Shown in pieces: positions 37,066 to 45,117 of a stretch of DNA of 64,000 nucleotides. This DNA is from UBA4951 sp963643345 (GTDB taxonomy: Bacteria > Bacillota_I > Bacilli_A > RFN20 > CAG-826). Under the pieces are notes generated by a model. It saw nothing but the letters and a program-made list of their open reading frames with translations. It was not told the DNA's origin and made no database searches. The position numbers and the translations under genes were made by a program. Positions within the stretch are counted from its first letter, which is position 1. Each line of letters opens with the position of its first letter. The stretch is taken from the NCBI GenBank assembly GCA_963643345.1, contig CAVIJK010000004.1, forward strand, positions 1 through 64,000. The letters are read 5' to 3'.

Positions 37066-37157
37066 TGTGCCAAAATGTCGATTTAAAATGTGCCAAAATG
37101 TCGATTTAAATTGTGCCAAAATGTCGATTTAAATTGTGCCAAAATGTCGATTTAGAT
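37066..37157. repeat. Four tandem 23-bp repeats
   Basis: The unit TGTGCCAAAATGTCGATTTA plus AAA or close variants begins at 37066, 37089, 37112 and 37135, exactly 23 bases apart; only the last bases of each unit differ. The repeats lie in a 580-base AT-rich gap (36798-37381) without a gene. They could be a protein-binding array or the end of a lost mobile element. I see no matching repeat farther right. Confidence 0.85.
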
Positions 37158-37317
37158 ATTGATTGATACATTGACTTGTCTTAAAAATTAGGAAACAGGA
37201 AGCAACCGAAACTTAAATTTTATTTTAGCCGACGAGTAGAAATGAATCGTTCCTCTTTTTTTGAAACGCAATTTAGCGAAACAACATGCCAATTGTTTTT
37301 TTGTATTTACTTTTCTT

Positions 37318-37345
37318 TTGGATTTTGGAAAACCATCACTATAAT
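37318..37345 (+). promoter_or_regulatory. Promoter of the tmRNA gene
   Basis: TTGGAT at 37318-37323 and TATAAT at 37340-37345 have a 16-base spacer. The start near 37352 would give a precursor about 30 bases longer than mature tmRNA. Confidence 0.6.
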
Positions 37346-37381
37346 ATCTTCACCAATATTGTTGATTGGTACAAGACATGT

Positions 37382-37783
37382 GGGGCCGTTCCGGTTTTGA
37401 CGGGGGGTCTGTCCGGCCTTGGTTGCAGCGGCGTGATGAGCCATAACATCAAAAAAACAATAACTGACAACAATTCAGTAAAACCTTGGATGCTTGGTGC
37501 AAACCACGCAGCCTTCGCTCGCGCTTAATCTAGCCTCGATATAGAGCCCGCCTTTTGCGGGGGAGCAAGTCATACCACCATTTCTCGTCTATTGGCGGAT
37601 ATGGCTTAATATCAAGACGATAAGCCTTGGCCATTGTTCGGTGACCTAGGACGAAAACCTTACGAACGCCGTCAGAGGAAGACCGATCTTGCCGAGCCTC
37701 TGATGTACAGGGCAAGACCTAAGCTGTAGACGCCACCGTTGGGGGTCCTTCGGACAGGGGTTCGATTCCCCTCGACTCCACCA
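37382..37783 (+). ncRNA. ssrA: Transfer-messenger RNA
   Basis: The 5' end GGGGCCGTTCCGGTTTTGACGG is the conserved tmRNA start. The 3' end has the T-arm GGTTCGATTCC and CGACTCCACCA; the acceptor stem pairs GGGGCCG with CGACTCC apart from one C-A mismatch. The tag frame ends at TAA 37525-37527 and reads, before it, NNSVKPWMLGANHAAFARA. The tag is therefore long and ends AFARA, not LAA. SmpB and ClpX or Lon partners are not in this window. The 5' boundary is by alignment with known tmRNAs. Confidence 0.93.
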
Positions 37784-37796
37784 CTTAAACTATATA

Positions 37797-37827
37797 GGTC
37801 TGATACTTTGTACCAGACTTTTTTTGT
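37797..37827 (+). terminator. Terminator of tmRNA
   Basis: GGTCTGATAC and GTACCAGACT pair with one mismatch and a wobble, followed by seven T. The next 370 bases to the Fic gene are AT-rich and show no gene or recognisable signal. Confidence 0.85.
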
Positions 37828-38195
37828 TCCAAAAAAGCCATATTGATCATTTTTAACTGATAATCTATTGGGAGAAATCAGAGATGGGATATTAGGTTTT
37901 GCTTCGACGAATTATACGATTTTTTTAAGGGCGCTAAACAATAACACGGTTATAGGTAGAGTTCTAAATTTTTACACGATTTACACGTTAGTAATACAGG
38001 ATATCGCAAATTTGTAATATTTAAAGTAAAATAAGAAATGTAAGAAAGCTAGTAAATTTTTATGTTGGTTTAATAAAAGAGATCTGCAGAGAGAATCTTG
38101 ATTTACGGAAGATATAAGATTTGCGGAAATGTGTCAGCACTGCCGAGGCAAATATAATTATGACATCGCTGGAGACACAAAAAAGGAGCTCAAAT

Positions 38196-39065
38196 ATGAA
38201 AATATCTATTAAATTTTATAATGATAAACCAGTAAGAGCGGTTTGGTATGAAGACGAAAATCAATGGTACTTCAGTGTCTTAGATGTTATTGGGGCAATT
38301 CGTAATGAAGACGATTATGAAAAAAATAGAAATTACTGGAAGTATTTTAAAAATAAATTAAAAAAAGAAAACAGTGAGTTGGTTAGTGCGACTACCCAAC
38401 TGAAGTTAGAGGCTAAAGATGGCAAAAAATATAACTCCGACACCTTGAACTCAAATGGAATAATTTTGTTGGCAAAAGAATTTCCATCTAATTATGGTTC
38501 GAAATTTTTAGATTGGTTTACTAATTCGGATAATTCGTTAGATGGAAAAAGCAAACAAAAAGCATACGATTTGTTCGAAAGCGATTTGTTGGAAACTTTT
38601 GAAGTCGGAACGGTAAAAGGATTACAACAAATACATGCTTATATTTTTGCGGGTTTATTCGATTTTGCTGGACAAATAAGAACCAAAACCATTTCCAAGG
38701 GTGGATTCGTTTTTGCTAATGGAGAGTTCTTGCCGCAAACATTAAAAGACGTTGAAAAAATGCCTGATTTTGATTTAGATCAAATATTAAACAAATACAT
38801 CGAAATGAATATAGCTCATCCATTTATGGAAGGGAATGGAAGATCCGCCAGAATTTGGCTAGATATCATTTTAAAAAACAGGCTTCATAAGTGTATTGAT
38901 TGGTCCCAAATTGACAAAAACGAATACTTGGCCGCAATGAAAGATAGCCCGTTGGATGATAAGCCAATTAAAAATCTGCTTTCATCCGCTTTGACGGACA
39001 AAATTTGCGATAGAGAATTATTTATGAAAGGAATCGATTATTCGTATTATTACGAAGAAGAGTAG
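38196..39065 (+). CDS. Fic-domain protein with Bro-N-like N terminus
   Basis: The Fic motif HPFMEGNGRSAR lies at residues 208-219 and matches the active consensus HxFx(D/E)GNGRxxR, so it should transfer AMP or a similar group to a protein. The first 100 or so residues (WYFSVLDVIGAI, LNSNGIILLAKEFPS) resemble the Bro-N/antirepressor-type domain. I see no inhibitory (S/T)xxxE(G/N) helix. Start 38196 follows AAAGGAG. The long upstream extension of the frame has no ribosome site. It lies beside tmRNA and decayed genes, typical of accessory DNA. It might act as a toxin, but no clear antitoxin is adjacent. Confidence 0.82.
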   Translation: MKISIKFYNDKPVRAVWYEDENQWYFSVLDVIGAIRNEDDYEKNRNYWKYFKNKLKKENSELVSATTQLKLEAKDGKKYNSDTLNSNGIILLAKEFPSNYGSKFLDWFTNSDNSLDGKSKQKAYDLFESDLLETFEVGTVKGLQQIHAYIFAGLFDFAGQIRTKTISKGGFVFANGEFLPQTLKDVEKMPDFDLDQILNKYIEMNIAHPFMEGNGRSARIWLDIILKNRLHKCIDWSQIDKNEYLAAMKDSPLDDKPIKNLLSSALTDKICDRELFMKGIDYSYYYEEE

Positions 39066-39094
39066 ATTTTTTAAACAAATCGGAGAAATGATAT

Positions 39095-39316
39095 ATGAAA
39101 GACGCAAGAGACGATAAATTTATTGTAAGTGTAAAAGTGGGTCCTAAAGGTCAAATTACTGTTCCTGCTGAAGCTAGAAGGATGTTTGACATACAAGAAG
39201 GCGATACCTTAATGGTTGTGGGAGATAAAACAAAAGGCCTTGCTTTAGTTAAGGCGGATGTTTTTTACCAGATATTTGGGGAGTTCGGGAACGGGAACGA
39301 CAATAAAGACAATTAG
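39095..39316 (+). CDS. AbrB/SpoVT-type DNA-binding protein
   Basis: This 73-residue protein contains the swapped-hairpin motif VGPKGQITVPAEARRMFDIQEGDTLMVV, the AbrB/MazE fold. Proteins of this size commonly precede ABC-exporter genes in Firmicutes and act as their regulators, and here the remnant of such an exporter follows directly. The MazE fold would also allow an antitoxin role for the Fic gene just upstream, but Fic antitoxins are usually of another type. The ribosome site is CGGAGAAATG-like, about 10 bases before ATG. Confidence 0.82.
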   Translation: MKDARDDKFIVSVKVGPKGQITVPAEARRMFDIQEGDTLMVVGDKTKGLALVKADVFYQIFGEFGNGNDNKDN

Positions 39317-39744
39317 TTTAACTAAAGCTTATAAAGACATTGTTGCGGTCGACAACTTAAATTTAGAAATCAAGAAAGGCGAGTTATTTTCGCTTTTAGG
39401 TGTAAATGGTGCTGGCAAAACGACAACGATAAAAATGCTATAAACACTTACAAAGCCAATGAGTGGTGATGCTTTAATTGATGGATATTCAGTGAATAAG
39501 GAACCTGACAAGATTAAAGAATTAATAGATGTATCTATGTAAGAAAACCGCAATCGCAAGAAAGCTTACGGTAGAAGAGAATATAGAATTTTATACTAAG
39601 CTTTCAGGTATGTGATTCCCAACTCAGGGATTAAGTGATGGTATGATAACATTCATGATGGTAATGCCATTTAAGAATGCCACAATGGTAGTTCAAAATA
39701 TAATTACAGGTATAGATAATTCATCGAGCTTTTTATTTTCATAA
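39297..39744 (+). pseudogene. Remnant of an ABC exporter (ATPase and permease fragments)
   Basis: The ATPase part reads ISLTKAYKDIVAVDNLNLEI and Walker A GVNGAGKTT, then hits TAA at 39441-39443. It continues in frame with TLTKPMSGDALIDGYSV to TAA at 39540, then shifts frame to TAIARKLTVEENIEFYTKLSG. From 39616 a different piece, SDGMITFMMVMPFKNAT to a TAA at 39742, resembles the C-terminal end of an ABC-2-type permease. The middle of both genes is deleted. Two stops, a frameshift and the deletion make it non-functional. From 39745 to 40100 there are only further scraps with stops. Confidence 0.8.
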
Positions 39745-40100
39745 GATTAGTTGATGAATTAGAACAAAGATAAATTGTGGCGAAGAAGAGCGTTATAACT
39801 ACACAATATCGGATGCCGGATTTGTTATAGATGAAATCGCCTAGAATATTTCACTGCCTACATGGACATTAACATTGGAAAAATTACTCACTAGTATTAA
39901 TTCAAAAAATTAATTCTAAACGCATGGACTTAAATTTTGTTTTCAGCGCAAACAAGGTTTTTCCTTAGTAAAAATAGCTATTGCCCATGAATATAAAGGA
40001 AAAGAATGAGACTATATGTTACGAATGAAATCGCAAAATTGTCGTTGTTGTTACCTTTTACAAGTTTAGGATAAACATATCAAATTTTGGAGGAAAATAG

Positions 40101-40754
40101 ATGAAAATATTCGTTGATACAGCAATTACAGAGGAAATTCGCGAAGCATCAAAATTTGGAATTATTTCAGGGGTTACTACAAACCCATCATTGATGGCAA
40201 AAAGCGGAAGAACCTTAGAGGATGTCATAACCGAGATAATATCAATAGTTGATGGGCCAATCTCTGCAGAAGTCCAGGAAGCCGATGAAGAATCTATGTA
40301 CAAACAGGCACACGAAATTGTCGCAATGACAAACTTCTGCCCAAACATCACAATCAAGCTCCCTATGACGCCAGATGGAATCGCAACATGCAAAAGATTA
40401 TCTAAAGAAGGAATTAAGACGAACGTCACATTGGTGTTCTCCGTTTCACAGGCCGTTTTAGCAATGGAAGCAGGAGCAACATTCATCTCGCCGTTCATGG
40501 GAAGAATGGACGATAAATATGACGATACAGAATCAGGATACAAACTAATTAAGAAGATTAAACAGGTTAAGGATAACTTTGGATATCAATCTCAGATTAT
40601 CGCAGCCTCTATCCGACACACAACACATGTTGAACAAGCAGCTTTAGCGGGCGCCGATATCGCAACCATCCCATTTAAAGTAATCAAGCAAATGTATAAC
40701 CATGAATTAACAACAGCCGGCTTACAAATCTTTAGGGATGCAGCAAAGAAATAA
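40101..40754 (+). CDS. Transaldolase / fructose-6-phosphate aldolase family (TalC)
   Basis: This is a 217-residue short transaldolase, a class I aldolase TIM barrel. It opens MKIFVDTAITEEIREA, has GVTTNPSLMAKSG and FVSPFMGR-like TFISPFMGRMDD. The Schiff-base lysine is in NITIKLPMT. Length fits the fsa/talC subgroup, in which some members are true transaldolases. GGAGG precedes ATG. It stands alone, with a terminator behind. It may close the non-oxidative pentose pathway. Confidence 0.9.
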   Translation: MKIFVDTAITEEIREASKFGIISGVTTNPSLMAKSGRTLEDVITEIISIVDGPISAEVQEADEESMYKQAHEIVAMTNFCPNITIKLPMTPDGIATCKRLSKEGIKTNVTLVFSVSQAVLAMEAGATFISPFMGRMDDKYDDTESGYKLIKKIKQVKDNFGYQSQIIAASIRHTTHVEQAALAGADIATIPFKVIKQMYNHELTTAGLQIFRDAAKK

Positions 40755-40800
40755 ATCAAATTCAAGGCAGAAACCCATTGTTACAGAATTACATAAAAGA

Positions 40801-40830
40801 AAAAATGCTCTCGGAAATGAGAGCATTTTT
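40801..40830. terminator. Terminator after talC
   Basis: AAAAATGCTCTC and GAGAGCATTTTT pair perfectly around a six-base loop. It serves both the plus gene and the convergent membrane-protein gene. Confidence 0.9.
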
Positions 40831-40845
40831 GATTAATCTCTAGCC

Positions 40846-41472
40846 TTATTCAGCCTTAGTTTCTTTCTCAACAACGACAACTGTAGTTGGGATGTTGACA
40901 AATGTTCCTAAAACCATGAAAACGCCGTAGATGGTGACTAAGATACCAAAGATGATGAGCTGAGCACCGCCGCTGATAACATCAGCTAAGCATAATGCGC
41001 CAAGAACGATAGCAGCTGCTGCAATGACGTATCCAACGATAACGGATGCCAAAGCGTGCTTGATGTTCTTTTCCATGATAGCAGACACCAATTTGAATGT
41101 TGCGTCGATGAATAAGATTCCGCCGATAACGACCAAGACATATGGGACAAAGCCAAGTAAGAGTTGGATTAATCCGAATGCTGTTTTCTCAACAACGAAC
41201 CAAACGCCGATGGCCATAGCAATGCCAGCAACGCCAACACCTGAAGCGAATCCTTTCTTTGCAAAGATTGATCCAACTAAGGCTAAGATAACACCTAACG
41301 ATCCAACAACGATGAATGCAATACCCAAAGTGATGGACATAGCGTTAACCGTGTCAACTGCGCTTGAGCTAGCGTTAGAGAACTGAGCGCCCGCAACGAT
41401 GCAAAGAATACCGATTACCATGACAATGGCAGCTGTAATCCATGTACCAATTGATTTTTTAATAAATTCCAT
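40846..41472 (-). CDS. Six-span membrane protein, DUF308/HdeD-like
   Basis: This 208-residue product is nearly all hydrophobic, with about six membrane spans in three pairs (AAIVMVIGILCIVAGA and GIAFIVVGSLGVILAL first). The repeated helical-pair layout with small residues resembles HdeD/DUF308 proteins. No catalytic motif can be seen, and the C terminus is a short charged tail. AAAGGAG lies upstream of ATG. It has its own promoter region and is monocistronic. Function unknown. Confidence 0.75.
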   Translation of the reverse strand: MEFIKKSIGTWITAAIVMVIGILCIVAGAQFSNASSSAVDTVNAMSITLGIAFIVVGSLGVILALVGSIFAKKGFASGVGVAGIAMAIGVWFVVEKTAFGLIQLLLGFVPYVLVVIGGILFIDATFKLVSAIMEKNIKHALASVIVGYVIAAAAIVLGALCLADVISGGAQLIIFGILVTIYGVFMVLGTFVNIPTTVVVVEKETKAE

Positions 41473-41557
41473 TTAAATAAATCTCCTTTCCGGCGATAGA
41501 TTATAGTACTTTTATTTAAAAAATGGGATGAATATTTGACATTTTTAATCAACTATA

Positions 41558-41581
41558 AAAAGGCCCCGATAAACCGAGGCC
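41558..41581 (-). terminator. Terminator of the UDP-sugar pyrophosphorylase gene
   Basis: On the minus strand GGCCTCGG pairs with CGGGGCC (one mismatch) and is followed by TTTTT. Confidence 0.7.
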
Positions 41582-41596
41582 AAATTTATATTTGAA

Positions 41597-42817
41597 TTAG
41601 AGTTCAACTCCATTAAGTTTGAGCAGTTCACGCGCGGAATCAACAGAATCAACACCGTGAAGATTTTTGATTGGAGCGAATTCCTTTTGTCTATCAACTT
41701 CAAACGATAAACAGGTGTTAAGAAGCTTAATCATATCAAGAACCAACATTTCGTACTTGTAAGCGTTTGGCTCGGTTGGATTGACCAACTCACCCTTCTC
41801 GTTAACGTATGCGGCTTTTTTGAATGCCTTGTGAAGAGGGAAGGCAGCGTCGACAATCTTAACAAGTTCCGTAACCTTGAAAAGATAGTTAAGAATGACA
41901 CCGAAATTATAAAGATACTCGCCATTTCCATCTTTAGCGTTTCTCAACTCATCGGTTAATTCATAGTACTCGGTAATTGATGGATGACCGTGATCATAGC
42001 AGATAACACCAACTTTCTCATCTGGGTTAACTTTTCTAATTACTTTAGCGCCACAGTCACAACCCCTTCTCATTGTGGCACCAACGAATACAGGATCGGC
42101 GATTTGTTGCAAGACGTTATCTACCGCATAAACATTAATGTATTCAATGTGTTCTCTCTCGATAATGCTATAAAGCCCGGCATTGCATAAAGATGTAAAC
42201 CAACCGCCGTTTCCGTTTGGAGAACAAGCGATTGTGTGTTTCCCTTCAAGCAAAACTTTGCCGTCATTCCCGACGATTGGTGCCATATCCTGGATGAAGA
42301 AATGGACATATTCACCTTTATAGCCAAAGTAGTTCTTTTCTTTAAAGAATGCTCTTGTCTTTGCATCATTCTTTGGAGATGTCATTATGAATAGATGGAT
42401 ATAATTCCCACATTCGTTGACTCTCCTTAGGAGTGTCTTCATCTGACACTCAAAAATATATACATCGCGAGTTAAGCCGACATTATACATGCCTTTTGGA
42501 TTGTCGGAACCAAGTCTAGTGCCCATGCCACCAGCAAGAAGGAGCATAGCAACTTTGCCTTCTTTTAGAGCTTTGAGTCCAGCCTCTTTGTCCTCTTCCT
42601 CTTCTTTAGCGATTTCATCTAACGTCAAAGTTTTCATAGGAGACACGTCAGGCTCATTGTGTTCTTCTGACGCCGCCTTCTCTAAAACCGAGAAATCCGT
42701 CGATTCAACCTGAGCGAGAAGGTCTTTCTTGTCTTCCTCGCTTAATTCATCGTAAAAACGGAGAAGTTGGGTTTGGCCATATTTCTCGAGTTTTGCTTTT
42801 GCCTCGTTGTAATTCAT
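41597..42817 (-). CDS. UDPGP-family UTP:sugar-1-phosphate uridylyltransferase
   Basis: The nucleotide loop is LLLAGGMGTRLGSDNPKGMY and the opening (KYGQTQLLRFYDELSEEDKKDLL) matches the UAP1/AGX-type UDPGP family, which makes UDP-GlcNAc or a related UDP-sugar, not the GalU or GlmU types usual in bacteria. NGNGGWFTSL and an EYCD-like VYAVDNVL are consistent with that group. The 406 residues are somewhat short compared with eukaryotic UAP1. AAAGGA precedes ATG. The sugar cannot be fixed from sequence. The 344-base gap upstream (42818-43161) has no convincing gene. Confidence 0.85.
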   Translation of the reverse strand: MNYNEAKAKLEKYGQTQLLRFYDELSEEDKKDLLAQVESTDFSVLEKAASEEHNEPDVSPMKTLTLDEIAKEEEEDKEAGLKALKEGKVAMLLLAGGMGTRLGSDNPKGMYNVGLTRDVYIFECQMKTLLRRVNECGNYIHLFIMTSPKNDAKTRAFFKEKNYFGYKGEYVHFFIQDMAPIVGNDGKVLLEGKHTIACSPNGNGGWFTSLCNAGLYSIIEREHIEYINVYAVDNVLQQIADPVFVGATMRRGCDCGAKVIRKVNPDEKVGVICYDHGHPSITEYYELTDELRNAKDGNGEYLYNFGVILNYLFKVTELVKIVDAAFPLHKAFKKAAYVNEKGELVNPTEPNAYKYEMLVLDMIKLLNTCLSFEVDRQKEFAPIKNLHGVDSVDSARELLKLNGVEL

Positions 42818-43161
42818 GATAATACCTAATCCTTTCTAAATTAATCCTGAAAAAGTATCTTCTTTATAATAAACATTCTTGCAAGGAATGAAAAAGAATA
42901 ATGTCCAATAAGACATAAAATAGTCCGGTTTGTTAAGATCGGATTGAAATTTATGAACGAGGAAAAAGAACGAACACAACATCATGGCAATGTTTGCTAT
43001 CAGAAAAAACAAGCCAAAATGTCTATAAAAACATATTGGGAGGATATTCTACTGCCAAGTCCAAGTGTCGAAAAACAAGGTACTCCCTTAGTTAAACTAA
43101 TCGAGGCATGCCCAATCATCAAAATTATTAGATAGATTGGCAAGTGGGATATCGGCAAAAA

Positions 43162-43698
43162 TTATTCGGGCTGACAGCCTAAAATACGTGGCAGCCATTT
43201 AAATGTTGCTAAATATAGAGGAACGCCAACGCAATAAACTGCCAAAGCCTCACCTCCGGCAACGATGCCAAATTCAACCCAATATGATGCCCAGCTTAAT
43301 TCATCAGTTAAATTAAGAATCAAAACAATAGGCACTAATGCGGCGTTCAATAATACAAGGCCAACGCCAAATATGATTAATTTAAGTGGCTTATTCTTAA
43401 TGAATCTACCGACAAAATAGATAAATCCGCAGCCGATCAGAGTAGCGGCCGTGCCAATTGTGGCATCAAGAATGCCAAAGCCAAAAAACAAGTTATAAAA
43501 GAAACATCCGATGCTTGCTCCAAAAATAACTTCCGGCACAAATAGTGCAAATACGCAGAAACCTTCTGCAAGTCTGACATTCGCCATATAGCCTGAGGCT
43601 AGGTTCCCCTCTACGAGACACAGCACAAAATATAGTGCTGCAATCATCGCTGAGAATGTCATTTTTTTGATGAGGGAACGTTGGTTTGTTTTTTCCAT
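43162..43698 (-). CDS. queT: QueT family queuosine-precursor transporter
   Basis: This 178-residue membrane protein of five to six spans reads KKMTFSAMIAALYFVLCLV, then NVRLAEGFCVFALF and YWVEFGIVAGGEALAVY, the QueT (COG4708) features. It is the substrate-specific S component of an ECF transporter for preQ0/preQ1-type queuosine precursors. I start at 43698, where AAGGAG is spaced 9 bases upstream. The longer frame lacks a ribosome site. A preQ1-I aptamer candidate lies 65 bases upstream and supports the call strongly. Confidence 0.88.
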   Translation of the reverse strand: MEKTNQRSLIKKMTFSAMIAALYFVLCLVEGNLASGYMANVRLAEGFCVFALFVPEVIFGASIGCFFYNLFFGFGILDATIGTAATLIGCGFIYFVGRFIKNKPLKLIIFGVGLVLLNAALVPIVLILNLTDELSWASYWVEFGIVAGGEALAVYCVGVPLYLATFKWLPRILGCQPE

Positions 43699-43762
43699 AA
43701 AAGAAAACTCCTTGTTCGCCACCGCCAAAACAAAGAGCATAAAATCAGTTTAATTTTAGTGT

Positions 43763-43802
43763 CCTAGTTTTGTTTAAAGGAAGGATGGTTCATGAACTCC
43801 CT
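43763..43802 (-). ncRNA. Probable preQ1-I riboswitch
   Basis: On the minus strand AGGGA pairs with TCCTT around the loop GTTCATGAACCA, and an A-rich tail AAACAAAACTAGG follows, the H-type pseudoknot layout of class I preQ1 aptamers. It precedes queT by 65 bases. The 5' flank has its own stem GGTC/GACC. The call is by eye; a covariance search would settle it. Confidence 0.65.
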
Positions 43803-43893
43803 GGTCGAAAGACCGCATATAATGTAAAGGTTAGTCGAAAAAGCTGCAAGAATTTTATAACAATTGAGGCCAATTTACTTATTAAATCCGACT

Positions 43894-44871
43894 TTAACGA
43901 AGCATATCGTTATAAACCGGGGTGTAGAGAAGTTCCTTAATCTTCTCTTTCTCATTTGTTACTCCCCTTATCCACATGAGTTTTGATACAAGTGATTCGA
44001 TTGTCATGTCGTAGGATTCCAGTAAATCGTATTTTTCTTTTATTGTTTTGCCAACCTGATAGACAGATAAGTCGGAGCCTTCATATTGCACTTGAGTGGT
44101 AACCACAACCGTCTTGTCCTTAAAAGTTGGGAATTCATCTTCTAGATAGACTGGCAAACCGCCAACACCAAAACCCTCAATGATTACTGCATCGTAATTT
44201 TTTAAAGCAAAATATAATTCTTTGTGATTGAATCCGGGAATGAGTTTAACAACAGTGACATTTGTGTCAAAATCCAGGTAGAACCTTACTTCATCATCCT
44301 TGTAATCTCTATTGATATACTGGATGACCTTCTTATCGATTATCCTGGCTATTTCCGGATAATTCACCGATGTAAAAGCATTGTATGATTTGCTTCTAAC
44401 CTTTTTCGCCCTGGTGCCAATGATGACCTTATTGTCGAAAACAATCGTAACGCCATATGCACCTTCATATGAAGCATAAATAAAGGCGTTGGTGAGATTG
44501 CTTCTCGCATCATTATCTCTCATATAAATCGATTTCTGAGATCCAGTGAAAACGATTGGCTTTTTGGAATTCTGAATCATATAAGAAATAGCGGAAGCAG
44601 CGTAAGCCATCGTATCTGTTCCGTGGGTAATGACAAATCCATCATATTCAGCATATTTCTCTTTAATTACCCCTGCGAGCTTCGTCCACTCATGATAAGT
44701 CATGTTTGTGCTATCTAAATTGAACAATTGAACACACTCAATCGTGCATATATCACTTAAATCATCCAAATACGACAAAAGCTCATCACCGTCAAGTTCT
44801 GGAGCAAGTCCGTTCTCTTGCACTTTGCAGGCAATCGTTCCGCCTGTTGCGATCAATAAAATCTTTTTCAT
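43894..44871 (-). CDS. ansA: L-asparaginase, type I (AnsA-like)
   Basis: It hydrolyses asparagine to aspartate and ammonia in the cytoplasm. The first catalytic Thr is in LLIATGGTIACKV and the second in VITHGTDTMAYAASA. The 325-residue length and absence of a signal peptide fit type I. There is no ribosome site: TTTAAA lies eight bases before ATG, so a leaderless transcript is possible. It is divergent from the rnf operon. Confidence 0.92.
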   Translation of the reverse strand: MKKILLIATGGTIACKVQENGLAPELDGDELLSYLDDLSDICTIECVQLFNLDSTNMTYHEWTKLAGVIKEKYAEYDGFVITHGTDTMAYAASAISYMIQNSKKPIVFTGSQKSIYMRDNDARSNLTNAFIYASYEGAYGVTIVFDNKVIIGTRAKKVRSKSYNAFTSVNYPEIARIIDKKVIQYINRDYKDDEVRFYLDFDTNVTVVKLIPGFNHKELYFALKNYDAVIIEGFGVGGLPVYLEDEFPTFKDKTVVVTTQVQYEGSDLSVYQVGKTIKEKYDLLESYDMTIESLVSKLMWIRGVTNEKEKIKELLYTPVYNDMLR

Positions 44872-45070
44872 GCGTATGTTTTAAACAACCGCAAAAGATT
44901 AGGCAAGTAAAACGTATCCCATCACATAATTTTGCATTCATTTTAGTAAGTTATTTATGGCTAATCGGTAAATCGGTATAAGATTACCACTTTTGAATGA
45001 TTGAAAGAAACTTAGACGTTATCGAATATTTTTGTTTTACGCCTTTCGTTGTATACATTTATGCACTATG

Positions 45071-45084
45071 TGGAAACGCTTGCA
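45071..45084 (+). promoter_or_regulatory. cre-like site upstream of rnfC
   Basis: TGGAAACGCTTGCA matches WTGNAARCGNWWNCA at 14 of 15 positions with the preceding base. It lies 34 bases before the rnfC start, so a CcpA-like protein bound here could block elongation or initiation. Confidence 0.5.
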
Positions 45085-45117
45085 GGTGCAATAATTTACA
45101 TAAATAAGAGGCACTAT

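Noticed and set aside
37745..40100. attR copy of the tmRNA 3' end to mark an integrated element
   Set aside because: I looked for GGTTCGATTCCCCTCGACTC in the right flank and found no repeat of useful length, so no attachment site is claimed.
42944..43135. 63-codon ORF between the UDPGP and queT genes
   Set aside because: No ribosome site and no recognisable protein features; composition looks random and the region is AT-rich intergenic DNA.
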